Assembly: GCA_037176885.1 (NCBI GenBank)
Contig: JAWWNJ010000090.1
Span: 868,001 to 932,000 of the forward strand
DNA length: 64,000 nt
Direction: 5' to 3'
Origin: Favolaschia claudopus
Lineage: Eukaryota; Basidiomycota; Agaricomycetes; Agaricales; Mycenaceae
Shown here: positions 36,077 to 48,265 of the stretch, one piece after another
Position numbering within the stretch: the stretch's first letter is position 1
Layout of the letters: the number at the start of each line of letters is the position of its first letter
Program-made: the position numbers and the translations under genes
Notes under the pieces: model-generated
What the model was told of the DNA's origin: nothing
Seen by the model: the letters and a program-made list of their open reading frames with translations, nothing else
Databases searched by the model: none

Positions 36077-37388
36077 ATGGAAGGTATTGGCGGTGCTACT
36101 CTGCTCTCGAATCCGTACCATGTCCTCCAGGTCGCGTCTGGGGAGAACGACTCGCTCGTTTACTACCAAATGGAACTCCATGTAGGTTCTTACCTTGCTC
36201 TTTGCTCTTTGCTGAGGATCTTTAATTTATTAACGAATGTATTAGCTTCCCACCGAAGGCCGATGCGTATTCGCCCTACGGCCAACCATGGAATACTGAC
36301 CGTTCGCGTCGATGGTACCGCCCCATTCGCATTCATTTCATCCACCGACTTCCCATCGAAATTGTCGCTCGCGTCTTCGTCCTTGGAGCCGAGGACGATG
36401 ACATGCTGCCCGTGCACGGTATGCTCTCAGGCTGCTTTAATTTCCGACTATTCATCGTGAACTCTCATCGACAGTCTCTCATGTCTGCAGGAAGTGGAGG
36501 GCTATAGCCCTTCATACCCCGTCTCTATGGCGGCGAATCTCCCTCACTCCCAATGAGCAGATGTGGAGGGAGCGGATTCATCGTGCAAAAGCGTGTTCTC
36601 TGGAGGTTCAGCTGGTCCCGTGGCGCAGTACCTCATCGGGTGAGGTTGTCGCTCAGCGGCTTGATGGTCACACTGTTCAAACGTGCATGCATCTGGTGTC
36701 GCCGTTCATCCGGAGAATCCGCTCTCTACTGATTGTGCTCAATGCCTATGAACCCTTGCTTGCAAACGCCGCTCTTTCGGGGTGTTGTTTGAGAAAGCGG
36801 GGGAGGGCTTTGCTACTGGAAGAGCTCACGTTGGTGTATCGGGCGAACGACGACACGAAAGAGTTCTGCTTGTTTTCTGGCTCCTCGCCCAGACTTCGCC
36901 GCCTCACGGTCGATGGATTGCGGTTAACGTGGCTCCCTTCCTTGTTTCAACACCTGACTTATCTTGACTACACCCATCATGGGTTTTCTGTGGGCGATGA
37001 AGCAGTGGCTGAGCTACTGTCGATGCTGAGGATATGCACGGGCCTGCGCCAACTTCGGATTTTGTTTCCACGAAAGTATCCGGCTCGTCCTTCGCTTGGG
37101 TTGTCTCCAAATCTGCAACGCGTAACACTGCCATATCTGTCGCAGCTGCACTTACGCGTCGAGACTCGCGATATTCCCCCAGAACTCGCTCGTTTGGTCG
37201 CTTTTCTTTCAACCCCCGCCCTGGCATGCCTTTATCTGCTTGACCTTGGGAGACGGACCGCCACCTTTCGAAGTTTACGCACCTTCATGCTGAACTATCC
37301 CAGGATCCCATCTCTCCATACGCTCTACGTGGAATATGGGTTTGACTCCAGCCTCCTTCACCATCGACGCGGAAAGTTCGGTCGGTAA
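36077..37388 (+). CDS. F-box-like domain protein of the agaricomycete family
   Basis: Exons 36077-36181, 36259-36418 and 36475-37388 join in phase to give 392 residues. The F-box is split by intron 2: [19 protein letters not shown], then [19 protein letters not shown]. This is the standard F-box-like pattern of expanded agaricomycete families. The C-terminal 270 residues show leucine-rich, LRR-like spacing ([36 protein letters not shown]), suggesting a substrate-binding solenoid. The acceptor at 36258 (CACCGAAG) was chosen because the nearer TTAG would put a stop in frame. An SDR gene follows in the same direction 90 bases downstream. Confidence 0.75.
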
Positions 37389-37477
37389 CCGTTCCGTGTC
37401 GGATCGCGGCCCGTTTCTCCGGACAGGGGCCGGGAGGACGGAGCGCGTGGACCAGCGCTCTTCCGATCCTTTCCTCC

Positions 37478-38683
37478 ATGTCATCGCATCCCTCCAGTTT
37501 GCAGAGTCTGTACGACCTGTCTGGGCTAGTAGCGCTCGTAACGGGGGGAGGTACTGGAATAGGTCTGATGATCTCTACGGGTCTGGCTGCGAATGGCGCG
37601 AAGGTCTACATCACTGGGCGGCGAAAAGATGTACTGGACAAAGTGGTGGATGCTAGGGATAAGACGAAGGGTGAAATGATAGCGTTCGTGGTGACTTGAA
37701 CCATTTGAAGTTACGACTAAATGATTTCGATCAGTGTACAAATGGGTGCGTGGTGGTTCGTTTCCAAAGCCCGAGCTCAATGCCACATCCGCTGCAGATG
37801 TGACCAACCGCGAGAGCATCCAAGAAGTAAAGAAGCTCATCGAAGAGAAAGAGGGAAAGCTGCACATCTTGGTCAACAAGTGTGTTGATCGTTCCTCTTC
37901 ATAAATTCTATCCTGACTGGGTGAAAGTGCAGGCCAAGTTGGCCCCACTTCTCCTTTCCTCGGCAATCCCTCTGCCCCCGAGCTGAAAGACGCGGAAACC
38001 CTAGGTCAAGCTCTGTTTAACAACGAAACCCCCGGTGGATGGTCCGATCTGTATACCATCAACACGTTCTCGATATTCTTCGTCACAACCGCTTTCCTTG
38101 GATTACTGGACAAGGGCACCCGCGACTCGCAGATTCCCGGTTTCACTTCCAGCGTGATCAACATAACGAGTATCTCCGGTCTGATTCGGCTCGCACAAGA
38201 ACACGTAGATTTTTTTCTTCATCGAGTTCAAGTAACCTTCTCTTAGTGTTGCGTAGTTTGCCTACAACAGCTCAAAAGCCGCAGCATCGCACCTCACTAA
38301 GATGATGGCAACCGAGTTCGCGCTCAAAGGTGTTCGTGTGCGCGTCAATGCCATTGCGCCGGGGGTGTACGCGTCTGAGATGACCCACGACGAAATACCG
38401 CCAGAACAAGTGAACAAGGTCGGCAAAGGTGTTATGCCAGTGCCTGCCGAACGGTCTGGGACGTACGTATCTTGATTCCCTCACCAATAGACCTTGGCTT
38501 AGCGTTCAATCATCCATAAAGTGCTCAAGAAATTGCTGGAACGGTCATATACCTCGCTAGCCCCGCGGGGTGCTATACTAATGGCCAGGTCGGGTTTTTA
38601 TTCGAGCTAATACCTGTGGCTAATGTTTGTCGCAGGAAATCGTGGTGGATGGAGGATATGTCACTGTGAACCCCTCTACATAG
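37478..38683 (+). CDS. Short-chain dehydrogenase/reductase (SDR)
   Basis: NAD(P)-dependent oxidoreductase of the classical SDR family; substrate unknown. The Rossmann motif TGGGTGIG is near residue 22. It is followed by [36 protein letters not shown] (catalytic Ser), the YNSSK active site, and [17 protein letters not shown]. The C-terminus is [16 protein letters not shown]. Five or more introns occur. One exon appears to be only 11 bases long (37735-37745), supplying V-Q-M before D-V-T-N. The intron after VNN ends TGAAAG, giving NAGQVG. The start is the ATG before SSHPSSLQ. Confidence 0.82.
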
Positions 38684-39060
38684 TTGCTTGGAATCTTGTA
38701 TTTGATCAGCATGAATTTAACCAATAGTAGCGCATAGCTGAATACTAAACACTGTACCAGTCTAGCCATAGTTCATTGAGACCTGAAGCCTGAGATGGGA
38801 AAGGATGACTAAGCAAACCACAACCCTGCTTCAAACCTCCAAGCTCCAAGTCTCGTCACTCGATTTTGCCTTCTTCGACCAATCTTCGATTGGTGCTGCA
38901 CGAGTGGTTGTTTCGAGGAACAGTGACTTCTTATCAAGCGTTCGTTATATAGCTCGGAGTAGCATTCCGACCGGTTCCTTTCAGTCGATTGTCTTTTGGC
39001 GAGCACGAATCGTCTCTGAGCCTCATAAATCGTCACTTGGCTCAGAAGTACTTCTTGAAC
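38684..39060. other. Intergenic region upstream of DUF1868 copy 3
   Basis: About 380 bases. A TTATATAGC TATA-like sequence lies at about 38944-38952, some 110 bases before the next ATG. Nothing else was recognised. Confidence 0.35.
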
Positions 39061-39975
39061 ATGGGACTTCGTCGCAATGTGACGGCGGGAATAGCGCTGG
39101 TGCTGTTGTTGTCTTTTGTCTCCAAGTTTTCGCAATTTCGAACCCCGACTTTTGACGCGTCTAAGACTACGCCTCATGATCACCCTTCTGTCGACCTCGT
39201 TCGCTATCCATCCGGAATCCCGCACAAATTCGACTCCCAGGGCAACACACAGCCATTTCGAGGCAACACTATCATTGCATTTCTCTATAGGTTTTCCCAG
39301 GCCCGATTTCACCAACAACTCGTAGACTTATATGTGAAGCTCGACGCCAGTCATATGAATAATTACCTTTATGTCCTCCTCCCGCCGAGTACCTGGCATG
39401 TCACCTTTTTCGAGGGCGTTTACGACAAAATTCGCGAGCCCGGTCGATGGCCAGACGATTTGTCCATTGATGCGACGATGGAGGAGTGTAATTCCTTGTA
39501 CACGAACAAGCTCTCGGTCTTCGACCTTCAAACAGATCCCCCTTATCACTTCACTTTCACAAATTTCGCAACCCTGAACAGATCTGGAATCAGTCTGCAT
39601 CTCGAGCCCTCTGCGGAAGACAATGTAAAGCTCAGGAGCCTTAGAAATCGTCTGTCGACACTCCTGCATATACGAGCAAAAGACCACGACAAATACGAGT
39701 TCCATCTTACTTTGGCGTATATGCTGAGGTATCTTACTGCGGAGCAGCAACAAGAACTGGAGAATCTTTTAGCTTCTTCTCTCCAGGCGATACCAAAGGA
39801 GTTGAAGCTTCACGCGCCAGAATTCTGTACGTTCGAGGATATCACCACCTTTCGGCAAGTCTTGCATTTGCAAACCCCACCGTCAGTATCCGTCTTGTCT
39901 CTATATATACCAAAAAAACGTTATATGCTAACCGAGCCTTCTCAGAGCACATTAATTTCCTCAGTCACCTCTTGA
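39061..39975 (+). CDS. DUF1868 2H-phosphoesterase-like protein, membrane-anchored form (copy 3)
   Basis: Third DUF1868 paralogue in the window, about 304 residues without introns. A signal-anchor (RRNVTAGIALVLLLSFVSKF) precedes the conserved core: GIPHKFDSQGN, the first catalytic motif TWHVTFFEG (His about 113) and the second EFHLTLAYML (His about 215). WPDDLSIDATMEEC matches copies 1 and 2. With one N-terminal hydrophobic segment the catalytic domain would lie in the secretory lumen or outside, unlike copy 1. The C-terminal 35 residues after VLHLQ are not conserved, and a small intron near 39890 cannot be excluded. The ATG at 39061 was chosen because the upstream in-frame start is TTG. Confidence 0.82.
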   Translation: MGLRRNVTAGIALVLLLSFVSKFSQFRTPTFDASKTTPHDHPSVDLVRYPSGIPHKFDSQGNTQPFRGNTIIAFLYRFSQARFHQQLVDLYVKLDASHMNNYLYVLLPPSTWHVTFFEGVYDKIREPGRWPDDLSIDATMEECNSLYTNKLSVFDLQTDPPYHFTFTNFATLNRSGISLHLEPSAEDNVKLRSLRNRLSTLLHIRAKDHDKYEFHLTLAYMLRYLTAEQQQELENLLASSLQAIPKELKLHAPEFCTFEDITTFRQVLHLQTPPSVSVLSLYIPKKRYMLTEPSQSTLISSVTS

Positions 39976-40592
39976 CCTAGTTTTCAGCGCATCTGTCTAT
40001 ACGTGACACCGAACGGCTATTTTCCACCGGCAGAGGACGGGTACGGTAAAGCAGTCCAGCGCTCCGGGACACATTTGCAGCAATTTCTGATTTTACATTG
40101 CCTGAACTCGATGATCTATTACTGTCCACTCCTCGCGCCAGCTTCTCCCCTCTATTTTTTCGCCAAGCTTACTGGGCTGCGGAATCTGCACGCGGGCCGT
40201 CTGCCATATTTCTGCATCATTCCGTCTCGATCCATCCGGCCAATAAACCCCGCTCCCTCACACACGAGTGTCCGTGTCCATCCAGTGTCCACGCGACTTG
40301 TCCTCGTCTTGATATCTCAATTGGGCTGCTATAATCCGCGAATATTCCAATCACCTCATCAATGTGTGTTCTGTTTTTTTCACAAATGCGAGGGGTCTGA
40401 AGAGGAGGAGGAGAACATGACCTGCTCGTGGCAATATGGATCCACGGAAACTGTAGGGTAGCATTGTTGCCGAGGATAATTTAAAAATATTTTTTCCGTG
40501 TGCGTCGAAACTATAGTCACATTGAGTACGTCATGGTCGCCTTTTTTGGCAGGCGGTCACAGCCGCCCTTCTGTTGCTCTCGTCCTGCTCTC
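39976..40592. other. Intergenic region upstream of KRE6
   Basis: About 620 bases, CT-rich in the middle, with no recognised gene. Promoter of KRE6 expected here. Confidence 0.35.
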
Positions 40593-42817
40593 ATGAAACG
40601 AACTCCGGCGCAAGGCTACGCCCCCGTCCCCAGCGCCTCTAATCTCGTTCCCCCAACCCCCTCCTCAAACACGACGTCCTCTCATGCCCACGGTTCCCTC
40701 AGGGAATCGCTAACAAATGGTGTAGCAACTGGAGAAATTGGAGCCGGATATGGCCCATATTCAGTGCGATTTATTCCCGTCTTTTTACCTATATTTTACT
40801 GATTCATGCGACTAGTACCCTCAACCGAATCGCGATAGCATGTTTAGCAGTTCAAGGTTCAGCAATGCCGCATCCATGGTGCCCACAGAAGCATTAACGC
40901 AGTCGAATACTTCATCTCTCTCACCCCAATTCTGGGAAAACGACCCCGACCTCGACGACGCCCTGCATAATCCAAGTCGAGATACAAGCTCATTCACCTT
41001 TTTTTCCCTTCGTGGCTGGCTCAACGCATCAGCTCTCTTCGTCATCTGCGCAGGGCTGATAGTGTTGTTTGCTGGTTACCCTGTAATCTCAAGCTTCGGT
41101 CAAACATCACCAACGCTTGGCGCGTTCAACCTCGGTGGTATAAACCAAACCGGCCAAGTACCTGACTTGATATCGTTTCCTTCCCCCATCGACAAAGACA
41201 CGCCCACGAGCGCATATTCGCGGAAGGGAGTTACCGACGGGAAGAATTACAATCTTGTCTTCAGTGATGAGTTCAACATCGATGGTCGCTCTTTCTATCC
41301 GGGAGACGATCCGTATTGGGAGGGAGTCGACTTACATTATTGGTGGGTTGAGCCATCGTTCATCCCCCCTCCCTACAGTCTGAATGGATTTAATGTACAG
41401 GCCAACTGGCGATCTGGAGTGGTACGATCCCGGGGTACGTTTCAGCTCTCACGGATACATCCATGTGTTCAACGGCAACAGGCAATAACGACTGAAAACG
41501 GCAAACTGGTCATTACCATAACCGAAGAAAATTACCATGATCTCAATTTCAAAAGCGGTATGTTACAAACATGGAACAAGGTACATTCAATCGCTGCTCT
41601 ACCTCCACGAAGCTCACGGCATATTCGAGTTCTGTTTCACGACAGGTAGTCCCACTTGCCCATATGCCATTTCATTGAATATTGATATGGGATTTGTAGG
41701 TTATGTTGAGGTAAAGATAAGTCTCCCCGGCTCCCCCAACACCCCTGGTTTCTGGCCTGGTGCTTGGACCCTGGGGAATTTGGTCAGTCTCTTTTCAAAT
41801 TAATTGATACGTGAATGAACGCATCTGAAGGGTCGAGCGGGATACGGTGCTACAACTGAAGGGATGTGGCCATACACTTATGATTCTTGCGACGTCGGCA
41901 CTCTGAAAAATCAAACGAGAAAAGATGGCACACCCGCTGTAACTGCGACTGGTGGATCTGGCAACGTGCTCAGTTTCTTGCCCGGTCAAAGGACGTCGGC
42001 CTGTACATGTCCTGGTGAAGACCATCCTGGACCCGACGTCTCCAAAGGACGAGGAGTACCCGAGATCGATATTCTGGAAGCACAAATCGACGTGAACCGC
42101 AGTCCATTTACGGGACAGGTATCGCAGAGTTTCCAATGCGCCCCGTTCAACGTCGATTGGAATTTTGACAACACGTCGACTCAGTTTGTCAGCGACGACT
42201 TGACCAAGTGGAATGGGTACCGAGGCAGTCAAACCCAACAGGCCATATCTGCTCTCACATACATCAACTCGTCAGTCTACAGCGACCAGGCGTATGGTGT
42301 CTATGGCTTCGAATATTGGGCCGATCCCGACAACCGGAACGACGGCTACATCACATGGGTCGCCAGTGGCGTCGAGTCGTGGACGATGAAAGCGAGCGCT
42401 GTCGGCCCCGACCCAGCTGCCGAGATTGGCGCCCGGTTGATTCCAGAGGAACCCATGGTGCGTTCGGTAACTGTTCCTCAGCCTCGTTAGCTGACGCGTC
42501 GCGCAGTATTTGGTGCTGAATCTTGGAATGTCGCCCGGTTTCCAGCACCAGGACTTTCAACACATGCAGTTCCCGAATAAGATGTATGTCGACTATATCC
42601 GAGTATACCAACGCGAAGGCGTATCCGAGGGCACAACATGCAACCCATCGAGATATCCGACATCGGACTATATCAATAAGTACGTTGGTTTTCTTGGCTC
42701 TCTCCCTTCTCCTGATATCCCCGCAGCCACCCCGAAGCATATACCAATGCCAACAACACAATATGGTCACAAGCGGGTTACTCTTTCCCAAAGAACTCTC
42801 TGTGGGACGGGTGCTGA
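40593..42817 (+). CDS. KRE6: KRE6/SKN1-type beta-1,6-glucan synthesis protein (GH16-like)
   Basis: Type II membrane protein required for cell-wall beta-1,6-glucan. A cytosolic Ser/Pro-rich tail (residues 1 to about 130) precedes one transmembrane helix (ASALFVICAGLIVLFAGYPV). The luminal SKN1/GH16 domain follows: YNLVFSDEFNIDGRSFYPGD, PGFWPGAWTLGNLGRAGYG. The active-site-like EIDILEAQID fits the GH16 ExDxxE pattern. Conserved downstream segments are YGFEYWADPDNRNDGYITW, VLNLGMSPGFQ and MYVDYIRVYQ. The last exon ends NSLWDGC-stop after an intron at about 42679-42725. Length (about 600 residues) and order match fungal Kre6. Confidence 0.9.
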
Positions 42818-43287
42818 GCGCCGAGCTGTTACGGGGCGAGGACGATGTTTCGGGGAACAGTGTACGATCAATGCTATCTAAATACTACTCCTTACCTTAC
42901 CTTACGGACGCTACGATAATCCTTGACATCACCCTTTAGAGGCTGGGGCTCGTTTGGGGGAGTCTCCGGCGGTTCACCACTTGCACCATATGACGCTCAC
43001 TTACGATTCACGGACACGTTTATACATAATTTTCTATTGTATTGTTTGTAGTCCGATTAGTCTTCGTCAGACTCCTTGAGAAACGCTATATATTCATCAT
43101 ACCCGGCGCTGTTTTGGAGTTTGTGTGAAAGGAACGTCGGTCGGCTTTTACAATATCGAGAACGAATGTCGGGCGGACTGTGACCTGCTAGCTCTACTCG
43201 AGCGATCAATGCGGATTCACTGGCTTGCTGTTTTTGAAACCATTCGAATAGTAGAGAATAAAAAATACATGAAACCCCAGAAAAAAA
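42818..43287. other. Intergenic region between convergent KRE6 and GH3 genes
   Basis: About 470 bases, with a short CTTAC triplication (CCTTACCTTACCTTACGG) at 42891-42909 and AT-rich 3'-end-like sequence at 43020-43050 and 43255-43270. No gene. Confidence 0.4.
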
Positions 43288-45877
43288 TTACGAGGGAGGC
43301 GCAGGCCAATGCGTGATTTGCTCCTGCGTCCCCGTTAACCGGAAGCTGTGGGTAAGCCCCGTCGGCACATCCAACAGCAGTGTGTACTCCCCGGGATACA
43401 ACGTCGCACTGCCGTCTTCCCCGACACGCGCAATTGATCCCAAAGTGACCGCCAGCTTGGCGGAAACAGTCTGCCCCGCCCCAACGCTCTTTACACGCGA
43501 ATACGACACCAACTCCTTGTTGGGGAATGGCGCAGGGCCCGCGGTGGTCTTCACGAACCCGAGCACGACAAAGTCTGCCGCTACCTTGCCTGTGTTGTGC
43601 ACGGCCACGTTGAAGGTATCGAACGGTGCTAGGTCGAGGGGTCCACCCTCAGCTCGGCCGCCTGAAACAAGCGACTGTATACTATACGAAGTTTTCGCGC
43701 CTTGTAGTGCGAGGTTGAAGGTGGTGAAGCTCAACCCGGTGCCGAACTCGTACGTCGGGGTGCCGGTGTACCACTTGTATGTCCGTCCAGGATTGCTGCT
43801 GCTCGACGCTAGCGACATGTCCGTCATTGGGACAGCATCGACATAACTTGCCGGATATTGGGTAACAGGCAAGCGGCCGGCGGGAGACACCTTGCCACTC
43901 AGTACATCCATCACAGCTGTTCCGCCCTGCTGCCCGGGATAGCCTCCATGGAGAATGGCGCTGACATTGGGATTACTCTTCAGTGCTGCATCGTCGACCT
44001 GACCTCCACCAAATTGGAGCACGACCAAAGGCTTTCCAACGGCAGCGAGCTGGCTGATAAGGTCGAGTTGATTGCCGGGCCACACAATGGTGTCTCGGTC
44101 CCTCCCCTCAGCTTCAATGCTGTTGTCAATACCGCCAGCGAAGACCACCGCGTCGGCGGCCCGAGCGGCAGCAATCGCTGCTGCGAATCCACTGTCATCA
44201 TTCGAGTTGATGCCGGTTCCAGCAGTCAACGTCGTCTCGAAGCCTGCAGCTTGTGCGGCGGCGAAAGGGCTTATGAGGAACGGCGCGATGCCCTCGTAAT
44301 TGCCTTGCATCTGAGTCGTAGCGTCGGCCCACGGGCCAATAAGGGCCAAGCTCTTGATGGATTTGGAGAAGGGGAGGGCGCCGGTGTTCTTAAGCAGGGT
44401 CAACCCTTCCACTGCAGCCGTGTGCGCGAGACTCTGTGCCGCAGGCGTGTTGACATCGTTCCAGGATATTTGTCGGTACGGCTGCGAGGCCGCAGGGTTG
44501 AAGTAACCAAGACGGATGAGCGAAGCGTATTGCCTCTCAAGAGCTGTCTGGATGTCCGCCTTAGTTACTAGGGACATGTCGAGTGCTTGCTGAAGATTAT
44601 TGCCGAACGTGCTGCCGCAGTCAACATCTACACAAGTCTGTGTCAGGATCGTGGCTCCCGTTGCATGTTTAGAGCCGTACCTGTACCAGCCTTGAGTCCA
44701 GTCGCTGCTGCGTGCGGCAGGTCAGGCGAGAACTTATGATCAATGAAGTTAGCAATCGCGTCGCAGTCTGCTGGAGTTTTAGTCTAGTTCATACTCGATT
44801 ATTTTACTTCACCTGAGGTCACCCATCGCTCATTGTTGAAGCCCCAGTAGTCCCGCAGAATTGTCTGCAACAGGTATGTATCAGCACAGGACGGAATACC
44901 TTGAATCCATGAATGCATGAGACACAATCGAAAACAGGTGCGAAAGAGACAGACCGTTCACCGCATTGTAGCTACACATCACGGACGCAACGTGAGCATC
45001 GCGAACGCAGCTTTGAAAGGGAGGGAGGTAGTAGGAGCTGAGATCCTGCGTCGATATAATTGCGTTGAAAGACGTCCGATCATTCCCTTGCCAGTTTTCA
45101 ATGTCGTAACCGGCAAAGTGCTTACAATCTGCGGCGACTTTGAACATTTCAGGATCTATTCCACCCTGGAGTCCATCAATGAGGTTGAACACGTATTGTG
45201 ACACATGGAAAGGATCTTCGCCGGGCGTTTCTTGTCCTCGACCCCAACGCGGGTCGCGGAAGGCTGGGGTCGTGTGTCATTAGCTGCGAAGATAGGACAA
45301 CAGCATCGAAGACCAACGGTTGATGTTCGGAGTGAAGAAATCCAGCCCTAATATTACAGAAGCAGTGAGATCCAGTATCAACGATTGCAGGGCTCCATAC
45401 CTGCTCGTCCAGCATTGTTGAACGCCCTTGCCTCTGTACTGATCACAGTAGCGACCTCTTTGATCAGCTCATCATCAAAGGCAGCGCTCATGAGGATCGG
45501 CCCAGGGAACGAGGTGGCAAAGCTGAAATCCTGGCCCTTGGGTGCGAATGTCACGCCGGGGCTCGATGCAACACCGTGCTATTGCGGTCAAGGGGATCAG
45601 TCATTGGACTTGGGAGAATTAACACGCTTACCAATGCCTCAGACCACCAGTTATATGCGGGGAGACCGAGCCGCGGAACACCTCCCGATGCATTGTCAGT
45701 ATTGTTGATGAGTTCAGCCGTCGTGAACATCGATATCAGTGCCTTTGCGCGGGCGGTGGGGCTCGCAGACGTGTTGCAGACGAGGGTTTTTGCGAGAGGT
45801 CCATTTACGCAGTCTGGAAAAGCGTATGCGTTTGTCATACCCGCAAGGGCAGAGCAGAGGAGCAAGGTCGCGAGCAT
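43288..45877 (-). CDS. GH3 beta-xylosidase, secreted
   Basis: Exo-1,4-beta-xylosidase of glycoside hydrolase family 3. A signal peptide ([19 protein letters not shown]) is followed by [20 protein letters not shown] and [35 protein letters not shown] is typical of the beta-xylosidase clade. [11 protein letters not shown] near 44970 has the clade's motif around the active site. The long last exon (44577-43288) covers the C-terminal alpha/beta sandwich ([30 protein letters not shown]) and a fibronectin-type domain at the end. It acts on xylo-oligosaccharides outside the cell and pairs functionally with the GH35 gene as a plant-wall enzyme. Several short introns lie between 44577 and 45600. Confidence 0.9.
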
Positions 45878-46728
45878 GGCGCTGGGAGTTGCGGGGTAGA
45901 AGCGACCACACCATTTTGTAAGACCATGCCTCAATTTATACAGACGAGCAGAATCCGGGTTCGGAAGCGAAAGTAAGAGGAAGGGGGAAGTGACTGCCAC
46001 CGCGCTTATTCTGGGAGGCGGAGGTGCTGGGACGCCGCTTAGGAATACGCGGCGCTGGTCACCAGATAAAGCGCGTCGCGTCGAGAACGTCTTGAAAGAA
46101 GGGAAATGGTAAGCGGGTTGCCAGTTAATTCGAGCCGACCAGTAGGAGATAGAGAGAAATTCGTAGCACTTGACCGAAGGAAGGTGAAGGAAGCTTCAAC
46201 TAGCGCATGCAGCCGACTCGGATGTCAGTCGAGATATCTCAGAACAAAAAGGAAGTTGGCGGCATCCTCAGCAGAGAGTATCGTGGAAGTTCCAGAATTT
46301 GCATTGAATCAGACGGTGACGTTCAAAACAGCGATGAGCATTGGAACCAAGGTCAGTAGAGAGCGAAGGAAGCTGATTCCAGCACAGTGATGAGCTTCTT
46401 AGAGTGGAGCACCGCCGAACTTCGGAGTAATACGCGGCGGAGCAGACGCGCACGGGGCCCCGCATATAGACCAAGCCACGAAGCATGCATGAAAGGCGCA
46501 AGAAAGCCTCGTCGGTCACACCTGGACGCGTTCAAACTGCGAAGTTGTCTATTATGGCATCAATCGCCTCTTTGACCTGAACCACCACCATCTGCTGAAA
46601 CTCGTCAAACACGGAGTACTCAATCTGAACGGCTCTCTACAGACGCAGAAACGAGCCCACCCAAGCACCAACCTTGTCTGTAGATTTGACTTTCCTGCAA
46701 CTCGCTCAACGCCACGAGTCGGCGACAA
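45878..46728. other. Intergenic region between GH3 and the GT15 pseudogene
   Basis: About 850 bases between divergent genes, with no supported gene. It contains the GH3 core promoter near 45940. An upstream ATG on the minus strand at 45914 opens a frame overlapping the GH3 start and could act as an upstream open frame if included in the transcript. Confidence 0.4.
45934..45942 (-). promoter_or_regulatory. TATA-like box of the GH3 gene
   Basis: The minus strand reads TGTATAAATTG about 60 bases before the GH3 ATG. TATAAAT is close to consensus and its placement fits a core promoter. Confidence 0.45.
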
Positions 46729-47936
46729 TGTTCGCACTGCCCGCCAGACGGCATGCGATAGTAGCAATCGTCACCGCCTTGGTCAGCTTGTGGTACCTCT
46801 CTTCGCTCAGTTGGGATCTCCAATTATCACCCAATACATGGCCAAAAGACTTGTCCTTCCGTTTTCCCGAAATATCCTCCTCCTCCAAGCCCGCCAGTCT
46901 TCCGTACACAGCTTCCATTGTCTACCTTCTCACCACCATGCCTCAAAGTCGCCCCAGAGACTCTATATTTTGCTCGCTGTTACTCGTTCAGAAGAACATC
47001 CCCTGGCGATATCAATGGCCTATCTTGCTCTTCCACGCCGGCATATACGACTCTGCGGATAACCAGTCCGAATTCTTTGATAACATCCGCAACGCCATCG
47101 AAGATAACGCTGCGACTACGGAAGACTTTGACAAGCTCATCAAGCGCATCGAGTTCATCACTATGAGCATTTTCTTCCCGACATGCCTTTTGAGACAATA
47201 GACCCCCCTCCCGTTTCCGTGGTGAATTGGCCTGGTGAATAAAATCTTCTGTGTCTACCCTCCCACTACTTATTTGCAGATACACATACAAAATTTCTCC
47301 GCCAGGGTACCACCATATGTGCGCGTTCTTCTCGTACAAGATATTCAGCCACCCTCGGATATCTTCGCTCGATTATTACTTTCGTCTAGACGATGACTCT
47401 TTCATTCGCGAACCCACCTGCCTCGACCCCTTCGAGTACATGCACGTCAACAACAAGTCCTTAGCCCATCGCAGCGAAGGCGAGGACTGGCCTTTCGTTA
47501 CCGGCGGGATGTGGCAATTCGCCAACAAATACGCAAACGACCATCCAGACGTGGAGAGCCGACTCCTTGGGAATCAATGGCCGTGGCTCCCGCACCGCGA
47601 CTCTCCTGACTATGGCTTGGACGCATGGATCCCATCTTATGGAGGCAATTTCGAAGTGGTCAAACTTTCGCGATTCCAGACACCTGAAGTCAAAGCGTTC
47701 CTGGATAATTTGGCGAGTGATCCGACGCGATTTTACACGTATCGATGGGGTATGTTTTGCGGTCTGTGCGAGAACACTGATCTGAATTCTTATGCAGGCG
47801 ACGCTCCGTTGCGCAAGATGACGGCGTACATGTTCTTGAATGTCATTTGATGTGTGAGGTTCTATATGGGCACAATTTTTATTTTAAAATGTTCCGCAAC
47901 TGTACTTGCACGCCGCTGCCGCAACTTGCGCAGTGA
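46729..47936 (+). pseudogene. GT15 (KTR-type) alpha-1,2-mannosyltransferase pseudogene
   Basis: Tandem paralogue of the intact gene at 48266, which serves as the reference. The N-terminus (MFALPARRHAIVAIVTALVS) and the core match throughout (LLVQKNIPWRYQWPILLFHAG; HMCAFFSYKIF; SLDYYFRLDDDSFIREPTC; PSYGGNFEVVKL). Two independent lesions are visible. About one base is missing near 47157, shifting the frame before HYEHFLP and giving a stop at 47201. Thirteen bases are missing near 47845 relative to the paralogue, so the frame ends MTAYMFLNVI. Beyond that, the remnant C-terminus is still readable up to a relict stop at 47934-47936. Splice sites remain usable, so inactivation is probably recent. 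A sequencing error could explain one lesion but hardly both. Confidence 0.75.
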
Positions 47937-48265
47937 TCCTTTTCTTGCATTTGAAGCTGCTGTTTCTCGTGTACTGTACATATATCGTAAGCGCTACCGA
48001 CCGTTGTACAATGAAATGTCTCTATTCTATCCTTTCTATCCTACTGGCATCTCGTGCGTCGAGTTAAGACAGGTCAGCAAAGGAAAAGGTGTAGACATGG
48101 CACACTCTTAGACGCGTTGTTGGCATTTGTTTACAGTTCGCGTCAACGCGTCTTTGAACTCGACCACCACCACGGTGCCCGATACAGGTCTGTATCAGGG
48201 TCCTTCGAATCGCGCCTCGCCTCGCCGCAACTCACTCAACTCTAGTAACGACTCGGTAACGACAA
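47937..48265. other. Spacer between the GT15 tandem copies
   Basis: About 330 bases. No gene; it contains the presumed promoter of the intact copy. Confidence 0.35.
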
